A stretch of 56,916 nucleotides of DNA. Origin: Cryomorphaceae bacterium (GTDB taxonomy: Bacteria > Bacteroidota > Bacteroidia > Flavobacteriales > Schleiferiaceae). Shown here piece by piece: positions 35,420 to 44,363 of the stretch (positions are counted from its first letter, which is position 1; every line of letters begins with the position of its first letter). The position numbers and the translations under genes were made by a program. The stretch lies in contig JAFIEY010000197.1 in NCBI GenBank assembly GCA_020832345.1, positions 1-56,916 on the forward strand. The letters run 5' to 3'. The notes below the pieces were generated by a model. It saw only the letters and a program-made list of their open reading frames with translations, was not told where the DNA came from and searched no databases.

Positions 35420-36124
35420 ATGTATTGGATTTTTGCCGCTTTTTTGCTTGGACTTGCCGGCAGCACACATTGCCTTGGTATGTGTGGCCCACTGGTTTTG
35501 GCCATGCCTTTCGGAAACGGAAAAACCCGGACAATTCGCATGTTGGTGTATCATTTTATGCGCGCCATCATGTACGCGCTAATGGGTTTAATCATTGGTG
35601 TATTGGGTATTGGTTTTCACCTGGCAGGGTGGCAGTCTCCCATTTCCATTGCAGCAGGTTTGATGGTCGTGGTAATCGGTATATGGCAACTTATGGGAAG
35701 GGGAAAGTTTAAGATAAACATCAATATTCCGGGGGTCAATCAGCTGCGAACCAAGCTTATCCGTCAAACCGGAGGTCCACTGCGAAATGCCTTGTTGGGA
35801 TTTATCAATGGTTTGTTGCCCTGCGGACTGGTTTACACGGCATTGGCCGCCTCTATCGCTGCGGGTGGAATTTGGCAATCTTCGGTCTTTATGTTTGTTT
35901 TTGGAACCGCAACCCTTCCGGCGCTTTTTGTTTTGGGCTGGCTTCCACAGTTATTTCCCAAATTTACCGGACAACAACTCTATCGAGTGATTCCTATTGT
36001 TACCATCATAGTCGGATTGCTATTTATCCTGAGGGGAATGGAACTTGGCATACCCTACCTCAGTCCGCCCTCAGAAGTGCTTTCTGTAGAAAATCCGGGG
36101 TGCTGCTCAAAGCCGCAACCATAA
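35420..36124 (+). CDS. Sulfite exporter TauE/SafE-like membrane protein
   Basis: 234 residues from ATG 35420, two bases after the ccoH stop. About six helices with the signature AGSTHCLGMCGPLVLAMP and LLGFINGLLPCGLVYTAL. In cbb3 clusters this protein is often annotated as SafE-like and may carry metal across the membrane for oxidase maturation. The Cys pairs in CLGMC and the C-terminal GCCSKPQP are candidate metal ligands (inference). The stop is six bases from the stop of the convergent S41 gene. Confidence 0.85.
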   Translation: MYWIFAAFLLGLAGSTHCLGMCGPLVLAMPFGNGKTRTIRMLVYHFMRAIMYALMGLIIGVLGIGFHLAGWQSPISIAAGLMVVVIGIWQLMGRGKFKININIPGVNQLRTKLIRQTGGPLRNALLGFINGLLPCGLVYTALAASIAAGGIWQSSVFMFVFGTATLPALFVLGWLPQLFPKFTGQQLYRVIPIVTIIVGLLFILRGMELGIPYLSPPSEVLSVENPGCCSKPQP

Positions 36125-36130
36125 ACGCAT

Positions 36131-37159
36131 CTACAAGTTTTTCAGATGTAACAAAGCCGCTTCGATCATATCATCCACGCCAGCACTTTGGGAGGTTGGC
36201 GACAAATTGACAAATATATCAGGTGCTATACCAAGCTCTAAAGGATAGCCTTCTCGGTCAAAGGAGCGGGAGGTGCTAAACCGGTATCTCCAACCATTCG
36301 ACAATTCTCCATCGTAAGGTGAGCCACCGCCGCCGCCCGTGCTGTCCCCCATTAGCGTAATGTGGTCGTTGTATTTTACCATGGCCGCAAAATAAGTAGA
36401 TGCACTGTAACTCTTGCGATTTGTCAGAACCACTACAGGCCCTGCATACGCGTTTTCCGAAGGTGAAATTGATGCCGTTTGTTCCGGATGGAAATCATCA
36501 TGTCCGGGCCCACTTTTCCTTTGTTCCACATACACAATTTGTTCTTCCCTGACCAAGGCCGAAGCCAATCGAAAGGCATTGTTGAGAAAACCACCACCGT
36601 TATTGCGCACATCAAAAATTAACCCTTTGGCATTTTTTGCCCGCTCTAGCATGGCGTTGAGGTTTTCAGGACTCAATCGACTGCCGAAACTTCCGTAATA
36701 CACATATAAAATAGAGTCAATCATTTGGTGGCGAAGAGGGCCACTAATTTGCGCATTTTCTCGGAGATAGTTTCGCTCCACCAGAGAGAAATCAAAATTT
36801 TCGGGAAAATCGAGGTACCACTGCCAGTTGCGACTTAAATCAAAATCGGAGACCAAATTGGTGTGCCCGTCACGAAGTTCATAAAGCATTTCGGCCAACA
36901 CATCAAAAAATTCATGATCGTCCATATCGTCAAATACCTGCGATCTGTATTTGTCTCCTACCTGATTCCAATCGATATTTTTGAGGTGAAACAATCCGTA
37001 TTTTTGATCGATATTTTCCCACATCTGTTCAAAAATTTCCGTCTTATTTGCCGATGGATTGGGCTCCATTAAAATACGCTCACAACCCAAAAGGGAAAAG
37101 CTCAAAATTAATCCGAAAAAGAATGGATGGTTGTTAAAAAGCTTCCTCCAATTTTTCAT
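36131..37159 (-). CDS. S41 family peptidase, lipoprotein
   Basis: 342 residues. Lipobox LLGC after MKNWRKLFNNHPFFFGLILSFS. The S41 protease domain occupies residues about 150-330: AKGLIFDVRNNGGGFLNNAFRLAS and the catalytic Ser segment LTNRKSYSASTYFAAMV (Ser in SYSAS). The GDSTGGGGGSP loop fits the family. No PDZ domain is visible; the N-terminal part is helical, as in the TRI/DUF-type S41 members of Bacteroidota. Periplasmic or surface protease of unknown substrate. Followed upstream by a beta-barrel gene ten bases away. Confidence 0.88.
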   Translation of the reverse strand: MKNWRKLFNNHPFFFGLILSFSLLGCERILMEPNPSANKTEIFEQMWENIDQKYGLFHLKNIDWNQVGDKYRSQVFDDMDDHEFFDVLAEMLYELRDGHTNLVSDFDLSRNWQWYLDFPENFDFSLVERNYLRENAQISGPLRHQMIDSILYVYYGSFGSRLSPENLNAMLERAKNAKGLIFDVRNNGGGFLNNAFRLASALVREEQIVYVEQRKSGPGHDDFHPEQTASISPSENAYAGPVVVLTNRKSYSASTYFAAMVKYNDHITLMGDSTGGGGGSPYDGELSNGWRYRFSTSRSFDREGYPLELGIAPDIFVNLSPTSQSAGVDDMIEAALLHLKNL

Positions 37160-37169
37160 AAGTTTTTGT

Positions 37170-37931
37170 TTAAAGCTTAAACATTAAAAACAATCCTAAC
37201 CCCTGTCCCGCCAATTGACTGAGGTTTGCCCGGCTGTCGCTGTAAAAATTCCAACGATAACTCAGCCCTACTTGATTGCCATTCATCAACATCATGCGCA
37301 TTCGAAACTCAGACTGAATCCAAAAACTTTCCCGCCAACTTCTCGACCCCACATTATCCCAAAACAATCCGGAAAATTGTGCGAATGACGGCTTGGTGGC
37401 ATAGCCCCACACCGGAACAGAAATAAATCCGTCCAAAATCCACCCCCGTTTAAATTTGGAAAAAGTATATTGTCCGGCCACCTCCGGCCCAATGGCTGCA
37501 TAGGCATTCCAAGTTTGACTGCTATTGGAAAAATTGTTGTGCTCGCGATATTGGGCAAATACCGGTAAATTTACGCCAGCCAAAATTCGCCGATTTTCCT
37601 TTTGGTAAAAAGCCCACAAAAACCTGTTATCAGACTGTCCCTGCCACAACAACAATTCCGTGCCCAAGGGATTTTTAGAAAAACCCGGTTGTAAAATACC
37701 GTAAGCAAAAGCCACATCCGTCTCGATAATCCAATTCTTTTTACTCATGCAAAAACCCAATCCCATACCGCCACTTAATCCGCTATAGTGTACCGGTGAC
37801 TGCGCCCGATCGAGGACGGTATGATATTGTCCCCGGAAGGAGGGCTGTATGTACAAACCTTCGGGAACCTGGGCCTTTATTGCTAGGGGCGCCAAAAGCA
37901 ATAACAATATCTGAAAATACTTTTTAGCCAT
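37170..37931 (-). CDS. Outer-membrane beta-barrel protein
   Basis: 253 residues from ATG 37929-37931; the frame is open further, but this Met starts the signal peptide MAKKYFQILLLLLAPLAIKA. Strand-rich, ends GQGLGLFLMFKL. Only ten bases separate it from the S41 peptidase, so the two are co-transcribed. The gene is divergent from the M1 aminopeptidase with 72 bases between starts. Function unknown. Confidence 0.65.
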   Translation of the reverse strand: MAKKYFQILLLLLAPLAIKAQVPEGLYIQPSFRGQYHTVLDRAQSPVHYSGLSGGMGLGFCMSKKNWIIETDVAFAYGILQPGFSKNPLGTELLLWQGQSDNRFLWAFYQKENRRILAGVNLPVFAQYREHNNFSNSSQTWNAYAAIGPEVAGQYTFSKFKRGWILDGFISVPVWGYATKPSFAQFSGLFWDNVGSRSWRESFWIQSEFRMRMMLMNGNQVGLSYRWNFYSDSRANLSQLAGQGLGLFLMFKL

Positions 37932-38003
37932 CAAAAAAATCTTTTGGCGAAAATACTGCAAAAGCCATTTGAGCTCGTTATCTTCGCAAAAACTTTCTGA
38001 AAT

Positions 38004-39839
38004 ATGCATCGAGTTATACTTTTTCTTTTTGCCACGGCATTTATAGCCTGTTCAACAAACCCGGAAACAACCGAAACACCATTACCCATGGACATTCACA
38101 GTCATTACCAAAAGTCCGCTGCAAGAGCACTTCATTTAAACCTCCACCTCAAGGCCAACTTTGAAAACCACACCCTTTCCGGCTCAGCAATCTGGGACAT
38201 AGAATCCAACGGTGACGATGAAATTTATTTGGACATCAACGGTTTGGAAATTCATGAAATAAAAGACGATCGAGGAAATGAACTGCCTTTTTTGGTAGGA
38301 GAAGCAGATCCCATTTTGGGTGAAGCACTTGTCATTAGTGGGATAAAAAACGCCAAACAAATCGTTATCACTTACACCACATCACCCAAAGCAGAAGCCA
38401 TTCAGTGGATGGAACCCCAAGGGCGATCCCCATTTATGTTTACCCAGTCTCAAGCCATTTTAGCCCGCACATGGATTCCTTGTCCGGACAGTCCGGGATG
38501 GCGATTTACGTACGAAGCCACCATTGAAGTTCCCGCACACCTTATGGCCCTGATGAGCGCGGAAAATCCACAAACCAAAACGGACGACGGGATATATTCC
38601 TTTCAAATGAAACAACAAATACCGTCTTACCTCATGGCTCTGGCCATTGGCGACGTAGAATTTTCGGCGGTAAGTGACCGGGCGGGTATTTATGCCGAAG
38701 CCGATGTTATTGAAGCCGCTACTTATGAATTTGCCGAAGTTGAGGAAATGATTCAGGCCGCAGAAAAACTCTACGGCCCCTACGAATGGGAACGCTACGA
38801 CATCCTCGTCCTGCCTGCTAGTTTTCCTTTTGGTGGAATGGAAAACCCCCGATTGACGTTTGCCACCCCAACCATCATCGCAGGTGACCGTTCTCTTACA
38901 GCTTTGGTGGCACATGAACTCGCACATTCCTGGTCGGGAAACCTGGTTACAAATGCCACCTGGAATGACTTCTGGATCAACGAAGGTTTTACCGTATATT
39001 TTGAACATCGCATTATGGAAGCCGTTTACGGAAGGGAGTACAGCGAAATGCTGGCCGCACTTTCCCTGCGTGATGTACAGGAGGAAGTTGAAGATTTTAT
39101 GCCCAGCAGACCCAACGATACCAAACTCAAACTCGACCTCGAAGGCCGAAATCCGGATGATGGTGTAAGTCGAATTGCCTACGACAAAGGATACTTTTTC
39201 CTCAGGCTCATTGAAGAAACCACAGGTCGAGCGCGCTTCGATACATTTTTAAAAGGGTATTTTGCCGCGCACCGTTTTGGTGTGATGACCACGGAAATGT
39301 TTCTTGACTATCTCAAAGAAAACTTGCTTTCCGCAGAAGAATGGGCAAAAATTGGCGTTCAGGAATGGGTTTACGAAACCGGATTGCCCGAAAATTGCCC
39401 AGAGGTTCACGCAACGCGTTTTGAAAAAGTTGATGAAGTGGTAAATGCGTTTATCGCATCCGGAGCGCTCCCTGACAGCAACCTTACTGCAAATTGGTCC
39501 ACGCACGAATGGTTGCGATTTATTTACAAATACAACGATCATTCGGAAAAAACCACAGCTCAAATGAAATTACTCGACGAAAACTACGGTTTTACCCAAT
39601 CCGGGAATAGCGAAATTCTCGCGGCTTGGTGGCAACCTGTGATTGCAACGCAATACCGTGAAGCATATCCGGCCATGGAAAAATTCCTCGTGGACGTGGG
39701 TCGTCGTAAATTTCTAACCCCAACCTTCAGGGCTTTAAAAGAAAGCGATCAATTGGATGTTGCCAGAGAAATTTACATTAAGGCCAGACCCAATTATCAT
39801 GCGGTTAGTCGCCAGACCATGGATGAACTTTTGAGATAA
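38004..39839 (+). CDS. M1 aminopeptidase, leukotriene A4 hydrolase-like, lipoprotein
   Basis: 611 residues. MHRVILFLFATAFIACS has a lipobox-like ending with Cys16. Complete M1 machinery: exopeptidase motif GGMENP near 276, HELAH at 304-308 and Glu327 in WINEGF. The C-terminal helical domain (LPDSNLTANWSTHEWLRFIY onward) is that of leukotriene A4 hydrolase relatives. It releases N-terminal amino acids from peptides outside the cytoplasm. Unlike the M1 protein at 20017 it keeps the GxMEN motif. It stands alone, 130 bases before porQ. Confidence 0.94.
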   Translation: MHRVILFLFATAFIACSTNPETTETPLPMDIHSHYQKSAARALHLNLHLKANFENHTLSGSAIWDIESNGDDEIYLDINGLEIHEIKDDRGNELPFLVGEADPILGEALVISGIKNAKQIVITYTTSPKAEAIQWMEPQGRSPFMFTQSQAILARTWIPCPDSPGWRFTYEATIEVPAHLMALMSAENPQTKTDDGIYSFQMKQQIPSYLMALAIGDVEFSAVSDRAGIYAEADVIEAATYEFAEVEEMIQAAEKLYGPYEWERYDILVLPASFPFGGMENPRLTFATPTIIAGDRSLTALVAHELAHSWSGNLVTNATWNDFWINEGFTVYFEHRIMEAVYGREYSEMLAALSLRDVQEEVEDFMPSRPNDTKLKLDLEGRNPDDGVSRIAYDKGYFFLRLIEETTGRARFDTFLKGYFAAHRFGVMTTEMFLDYLKENLLSAEEWAKIGVQEWVYETGLPENCPEVHATRFEKVDEVVNAFIASGALPDSNLTANWSTHEWLRFIYKYNDHSEKTTAQMKLLDENYGFTQSGNSEILAAWWQPVIATQYREAYPAMEKFLVDVGRRKFLTPTFRALKESDQLDVAREIYIKARPNYHAVSRQTMDELLR

Positions 39840-39969
39840 ATTTAAGGGCGATTATACGCAAAACCATAAAATGACGTTTTACCAAAGCATTCGGTTAAAC
39901 CATTCGATTTTACTGTTGTTTTACTGAATCTGCTATCCAAAAAATGATTAAGACAATTTACCCCGAGGT

Positions 39970-41007
39970 ATGAAAAACTTTATCCGATTGACCTTTGGAC
40001 TTATTTTCATTTTTCTGAGCGACGGTGCCCGGGGTCAGGTTGGCGGCAGATCGATTTATAATTTTCTCACCGTTACACCCGAAGCCCGACCAGCATCCAT
40101 GGCCGGGAGAAATCACGCACACAGTGAAGGCGGTTTGGAATTTGCGGTTTACAATCCAGCATTAATTCGAGAAGAAATGCACGGTCAGTTAAGCTTAAAT
40201 GCGGTATCTCACCCGGGCGGTATGTTTTTTGGCAGCACACGCTATGCCCATCACTTTGAAAAAGCGGGAACTTTTACTGCCGGCTTTTTAGTTGCCAATT
40301 ATGGCACCTTTGACGGTCGGGATCCCTTTGGAAATCACACCGGGAATTTTAGCGCCACCGATTTGGCATTCCAAATGGGTTATGCCTATACCATTAATGA
40401 AAATTGGACCCTGGGTTCAAACGTAAAGCTCATCAACTCCGCCTTTGAAACCTATAGTTCGTTTGGAATGGCCACCGACCTCGCCGTGCTTTACAGTCTG
40501 CCCGAAAAACGGCTAGACATCGCGCTTTTAGCACAGAACTTAGGTTTGGAGCTTAATAGTTACAGCGGAGATCGCGGTTCACTTCCCTTTGACTTAAGTT
40601 TATCCATCAGCAATAGGTTTGAGCACATGCCACTTCGTTGGTTTGTCACAATAGATCAATTACACCGCCCCGACGTCAGCTTTGTCAATCCGGCCAACAG
40701 CACCCGTGATCCATCTACAAATCAAATAGTGGACGAAGATATTTCCATATTAAACCGCGTGGCGCGTCATGTAGCATTTGGTGGTGAATTTGCGCCATCT
40801 AAAGGCTTTCATTTCTCCATAGCTTATGATTTACGTCGGGCAAATGAAATGCGAACAGCAGCTTTTCGCTCATCGGCGGGGTTGAGTTTGGGTGTTGGTT
40901 TTAAGGTGAAAAAAGTGAAATTTCAATACGCCAGAAACGTGATGCACATTTCCGGGGCGTCTAACCTTTTTAGTTTAAATTTGCTGCTCAACCAAAAAGA
41001 CAATTAA
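39970..41007 (+). CDS. porQ: Type IX secretion system outer-membrane protein PorQ
   Basis: 345 residues, signal peptide MKNFIRLTFGLIFIFLSDGARG. Barrel protein of the PorV/PorQ (FadL-like) group, with the conserved N-terminal text GGRSIYNFLTVTPEARPASMAGRNHA. PorQ works with PorU, PorV and PorZ in attaching T9SS cargo to the surface. Followed by cmk after one base, a pairing seen widely in Bacteroidota, which supports the call. It fits with the two T9SS cargo proteins in this window. Confidence 0.9.
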   Translation: MKNFIRLTFGLIFIFLSDGARGQVGGRSIYNFLTVTPEARPASMAGRNHAHSEGGLEFAVYNPALIREEMHGQLSLNAVSHPGGMFFGSTRYAHHFEKAGTFTAGFLVANYGTFDGRDPFGNHTGNFSATDLAFQMGYAYTINENWTLGSNVKLINSAFETYSSFGMATDLAVLYSLPEKRLDIALLAQNLGLELNSYSGDRGSLPFDLSLSISNRFEHMPLRWFVTIDQLHRPDVSFVNPANSTRDPSTNQIVDEDISILNRVARHVAFGGEFAPSKGFHFSIAYDLRRANEMRTAAFRSSAGLSLGVGFKVKKVKFQYARNVMHISGASNLFSLNLLLNQKDN

Positions 41008-41008
41008 G

Positions 41009-41710
41009 TTGACGCCAATTATCGCCATCGACGGTTTTTCGAGTACCGGAAAATCTACCATCGCCAAAGGACTTGCTAAGAAATTACAACTCATTTATAT
41101 TGATTCCGGAGCAATGTATCGGGCCATTACGCTGTTTGCCCTGCAAAATGGCTTAATCGATAACGGAAAAATCCAAACGGAAAAACTAGTGGCTGCCCTG
41201 CCTAAAATCCGCATCGCTTTTACGTTTAATGCCAAAACGCAAAAATCTGAAACCCTGCTAAACGGGGAACAAGTGGAAGATCAAATCCGTCAACCTCATG
41301 TTGCGGCTGTAGTTAGTGAAGTTAGTGCCATTCCTGAAGTTAGAAGGTTTCTGGTAGAGCAACAAAGGGCACTGGGTGAAAGAGGCGGATTGGTTATGGA
41401 TGGAAGGGACATCGGGACAGTCGTTTTTCCCAAAGCCGATGTGAAAATATTTACTACCGCTTCTGAGGAAATCCGGGTAGAACGCCGATGGACGGAATTA
41501 CAACAAAAGGGCGAAAAAATAAGCAAAGAAGCGGTACGGGAAAACTTGTTACATCGCGATCACATCGATGCCACAAGAAAAGACAGTCCGTTGATAAAAG
41601 CCGATGATGCGGTGGAATTAGATAATACAAACCTCACGCTGGAGGCACAACTCGAATGGGCCGTTCGCCTGGTTCTAGAACGCATGGGGCAAACGGTGAG
41701 TCTGCTCTAA
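41009..41710 (+). CDS. cmk: Cytidylate kinase, C-terminus supplied by R1
   Basis: 233 codons. P-loop GFSSTGKST (9-17), lid and CMP-binding text VMDGRDIGTVVFP and LHRDHIDATRKDSPL: a full (d)CMP kinase. Start is TTG at 41009, one base after the porQ stop; no ATG is suitable, so a non-ATG start and translational coupling are inferred. The last four codons and stop (S-L-L, TAA) come from the R1 element that begins at 41698, so the original end was lost. The core is complete and the enzyme should work. Confidence 0.95.
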   Translation: MTPIIAIDGFSSTGKSTIAKGLAKKLQLIYIDSGAMYRAITLFALQNGLIDNGKIQTEKLVAALPKIRIAFTFNAKTQKSETLLNGEQVEDQIRQPHVAAVVSEVSAIPEVRRFLVEQQRALGERGGLVMDGRDIGTVVFPKADVKIFTTASEEIRVERRWTELQQKGEKISKEAVRENLLHRDHIDATRKDSPLIKADDAVELDNTNLTLEAQLEWAVRLVLERMGQTVSLL

Positions 41711-41822
41711 AAAGTCCCTTTCTGCCAAAATCTTCCACGTCGGTAGGTTTTTGAATCCTCACTTGCTCCGGTTCAAAAATCCCCTCGATTTTGATTGAAA
41801 TCATCCTTTTTAGCGTGGACTC
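41698..41822 (-). repeat. R1 palindromic element, 125-bp deletion variant
   Basis: Ends gagtctgctctaaaaag and ctttttagcgtggactc. Lacks the central ctaacagctggtt hairpin and a few bases near cgcgtcg. Flanks aacggt and aactgt differ by one base, as in an aged 6-bp duplication. It supplies the stop of cmk. Confidence 0.88.
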
Positions 41823-41833
41823 AACTGTGTAAT

Positions 41834-42136
41834 TTACATTCTTCCCTCTTCTTTACTTAAGTCGATCAAAGATTTGATGTGTTTGATATACCTTTTCTTC
41901 GCCTCGTCTTTGGTCATACCTGCAAGGCGTTTCCAGGCATCGTATTTAAAGGTTTGAACCACATTGGAAGACTCTGTGGGTCGAACATCATTGTTGTCTC
42001 CTTCCGTTGCCTGTTTGAAAAAACCATAGGCAATAAGCATATTATCCGCCGTTTGCGTTGGCATTTTACTGCCTAGCGCAACATATTCCTCAAATAGTTT
42101 GTCGAGGGTTCCTTTCTCCGGGGAAACGGTCTGCAT
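41834..42136 (-). CDS. Acyl-CoA-binding protein (ACBP)
   Basis: 100 residues, the normal size. Four-helix bundle with the signature AYGFFKQATEGDNND and KYDAWKRLAGMTKDEAKKRYI. The residues that hold the acyl-CoA in the eukaryotic protein have matches: Tyr37, Lys41, Lys64, Tyr83. It binds long-chain acyl-CoA esters in the cytoplasm. ACBPs are mainly eukaryotic but occur in some bacteria. The gene is boxed between two R1 copies in the same orientation and stands alone on its strand. Confidence 0.92.
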   Translation of the reverse strand: MQTVSPEKGTLDKLFEEYVALGSKMPTQTADNMLIAYGFFKQATEGDNNDVRPTESSNVVQTFKYDAWKRLAGMTKDEAKKRYIKHIKSLIDLSKEEGRM

Positions 42137-42178
42137 AAAAATGGAGGTATTTAGTTTGACAAAGTTACACTAAATTTT

Positions 42179-42309
42179 GGGTCTGCTCCAAAAAGCCCCT
42201 TTCTGCTAAAATCTTCCTTGTTGGTAGTTATTTGAATCCTTACTTGCTCCGGTTCAAAAATCCCCTCAGCGTCGATTTTGATTGAAATCATCCTTTTTAG
42301 CGTGGACTC
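42179..42309 (-). repeat. R1 palindromic element, 131-bp deletion variant
   Basis: Ends gggtctgctccaaaaag and ctttttagcgtggactc. Shares with the copy at 41698 the loss of the central hairpin (cacttgctccggttc), so the two probably come from one recent lineage. Flanks aatttt and aattat fit a 6-bp duplication with one change. Confidence 0.88.
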
Positions 42310-42366
42310 AATTATTAAAAGTCCGAGAATTGTCCTCTGAGAATTGTGTTTTGAAAAAGTTACTAT

Positions 42367-42398
42367 AAAAAAGCCGATTTGTACAAATCGGCTTTTTT
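42367..42398 (-). terminator. Intrinsic terminator of the LPP20-like gene
   Basis: Perfect palindrome of 32 bases: aaaaaagccgattt, centre gtac at 42381-42384, then the complement ending in tttttt. It has A and T tracts on both sides and would work in both directions. It begins 12 bases after the stop of the minus-strand LPP20-like gene. Confidence 0.9.
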
Positions 42399-42410
42399 AT
42401 AGGTTAGGAT

Positions 42411-42980
42411 TTAATTCCTAAAATTTTTCATTTCTTCATTAAATGTTTCTTTGAAACGCTCGTAGTTGTAGTCGATTTTCAAAGATTCATCGGATGTAAG
42501 TGATTGGTAGTACTTATCGAAAAGTTCGGAACCACTCAACTCAAGTGCGATATAATAATTGTACGATTTAGAACCGTCAGTAGATTGCGTAAGGCGTTCG
42601 CAAACGGTTTTAACACCGCGTAATTCTTGGTTAATCACCGTGCGTCCGTTTTCCTCGAAACGCTGCATCAACTCTTCTTTGTTGTTGTAAGTTGATGATT
42701 TTACATAGTTGTCACCAACGACCTTAATGACGGTGCTCAATGCTCCGGCAAGCTCAGAGCGTGTATTCGAGAGTGCTTTTTGTTTGGCTACATTGCGATC
42801 CATACTTTGTCCGGATCCGAAGGCGCGAAAGAATTCATCGTCGGATCTAAATTCCGAACAAGGCTGAGAAATCTCAACTTCATTGGGTCCGACATTACTG
42901 ATTTTGTCTTTTTTCTTGCAAGATCCGGCGGTAAAAATAAATCCTGCCGATACGATGGTCAATAAAAACAGCTTTTTCAT
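42411..42980 (-). CDS. LPP20-like lipoprotein
   Basis: 189 residues from ATG 42978-42980; signal peptide MKKLFLLTIVSAGFIFTAGSC with a lipobox Cys21. The mature region has the LPP20/FlgT-N style helix-rich start (SMDRNVAKQKALSNTRSELAG followed by the strand-rich YNYYIALELSG). Ends with charged text KETFNEEMKNFRN. It is monocistronic, closed by a strong terminator. It is a relative of the N-terminal domain of the protein at 45399. Function unknown. Confidence 0.75.
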   Translation of the reverse strand: MKKLFLLTIVSAGFIFTAGSCKKKDKISNVGPNEVEISQPCSEFRSDDEFFRAFGSGQSMDRNVAKQKALSNTRSELAGALSTVIKVVGDNYVKSSTYNNKEELMQRFEENGRTVINQELRGVKTVCERLTQSTDGSKSYNYYIALELSGSELFDKYYQSLTSDESLKIDYNYERFKETFNEEMKNFRN

Positions 42981-43116
42981 GATAGTGAAATTTGGTTCTA
43001 AAGTTTGGAAAATTTTAAACAAAATTTCAAACTTCAAGAAACGTTAATAATTTGGCTCAAAAGTATAAAATAAATTTCAAAGGCCGTGCCAATTAAACCA
43101 GTTGATTAAAAAAAAA

Positions 43117-44253
43117 TTATGGACAGGGAACATAATCCGGATCATTGATAAATGGATCGCTAAAATCTGGGTTGGTGATAAAGTCAGGATCGGTTAAAGT
43201 TTCCAAAAATGCTTCCAACGATTCCTTTTCGTATTGCGTGAGGTTGAGCCCAACACCCACGTGTTTCATATTGGGGTCAATAGTGGCAGAAGGCTTACCA
43301 CCCTCGTTGTAGTGTTCAATGACTTCGCGCAGGGTATTAAATCTGCCGTCGTGCATATACGGGAAAGTGACGGCAACGTTCCTAAGGGTGGGCACTTTGA
43401 ATTTTCCATAATCCATAGGGTCTCCTGTAACTGCATAACGCCCCGGATTCATATCTGCATATAAATCTAAACCATTATTGGAAAACTGAAAAGCTCCATA
43501 AGCGGCAAAGGTGTGTCCACTAAAATCTGCACCGTGGCAGTGAAAACAATCACCTCTTTCGCTTTCTTCAAATAAAAAGAATCCGTTTTCTTCTAAATCG
43601 GTAAAGGTAGCCTGCTTGGGATTGCGTAATTTAGCTTTATCGTATTTTGAATTTCCCGAAATAAGTGTACGCTCAAATTGGGCTATGGCCTTGGTGATTC
43701 GCTCCTGGGTAATTTCATCGTCACCAAAAGCATCTTTAAACATGGGGGGATATAAACTGGTAGCTGAGAGTTTATCCTCAACTCTTTCCCAGGTTTCATC
43801 CATTTCATTTTCATCTATGACCGGGAAAAAGGCTTGGTGCTCCAACGAATGGCTTCGACCATCCCAAAAGAAAAAGTCCTGCCACATCATATTGATGATG
43901 GCCATGGAATTCATGTCTCCGGTTTTGCCGTCAACACCAACACTAAATTGAACACCGGGATCTGAAAATGCCCCCTCTTGTTTGTGGCAACAACCGCAAC
44001 TTATGGTGTTATCACGACTGAGTTTTTTCTCGTAAAATAAATGTCGTCCGAGTTCAACGCCTTCTGCGGTGGTCGGGTTGTCGGGCGGAATGGCTACCAT
44101 TCTACCAAACCCCTGCGGAGATTCAATTTGAATAAAGGTGGGTTCGTGTTTTTTGCCATTTCCCTTCTTTTTTTCATCGTCATCTTTACCGCAACCAATC
44201 ATTAGAATTGCAGAAAGTGTTCCCGTGGCTAAAAGTGAAACTAATTTTTTCAT
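43117..44253 (-). CDS. Di-haem cytochrome c peroxidase, lipoprotein
   Basis: 378 residues from ATG 44251-44253; MKKLVSLLATGTLSAILMIGC has a lipobox with Cys21. Two c-type haem sites: CGCCH in SCGCCHKQEGAFSD and CFHCH in RGDCFHCHGADF; the MauG/CcpA text FFWDGRSHSLEHQA is present. Reduces hydrogen peroxide to water in the periplasm with electrons from small cytochromes. A Crp/Fnr-like site and a -7 element lie upstream, which fits oxygen control seen for such genes elsewhere. Monocistronic. Confidence 0.93.
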   Translation of the reverse strand: MKKLVSLLATGTLSAILMIGCGKDDDEKKKGNGKKHEPTFIQIESPQGFGRMVAIPPDNPTTAEGVELGRHLFYEKKLSRDNTISCGCCHKQEGAFSDPGVQFSVGVDGKTGDMNSMAIINMMWQDFFFWDGRSHSLEHQAFFPVIDENEMDETWERVEDKLSATSLYPPMFKDAFGDDEITQERITKAIAQFERTLISGNSKYDKAKLRNPKQATFTDLEENGFFLFEESERGDCFHCHGADFSGHTFAAYGAFQFSNNGLDLYADMNPGRYAVTGDPMDYGKFKVPTLRNVAVTFPYMHDGRFNTLREVIEHYNEGGKPSATIDPNMKHVGVGLNLTQYEKESLEAFLETLTDPDFITNPDFSDPFINDPDYVPCP

Positions 44254-44275
44254 TGTAATTAACAATTTTCAAGGC

Positions 44276-44283
44276 CAAAGATA
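44276..44283 (-). promoter_or_regulatory. Promoter -7 element of the peroxidase gene
   Basis: TATCTTTG on the minus strand, 23 bases before the ATG; exact TAnnTTTG. No TTG at the usual distance, so an activator may be needed. Confidence 0.5.
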
Positions 44284-44321
44284 CAAAAATAATTGCTAAG
44301 TAAGATAATGCTTTCGCAACA

Positions 44322-44337
44322 TGTGATGTTTGTTACA
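44322..44337. promoter_or_regulatory. Crp/Fnr-type palindrome between divergent genes
   Basis: tgtga-tgtttg-ttaca matches TGTGA-N6-TCACA at nine of ten positions. It lies about 57 bases before the peroxidase start of transcription and about 45 before that of the gene at 44503, so it could serve either. Confidence 0.45.
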
Positions 44338-44363
44338 ATAACACTAAAGACAACTTCTTTGCC

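Noticed and set aside
38460-39008. 182-codon minus frame opposite the M1 aminopeptidase
   Set aside because: Shadow of a gene with all catalytic motifs on the plus strand.
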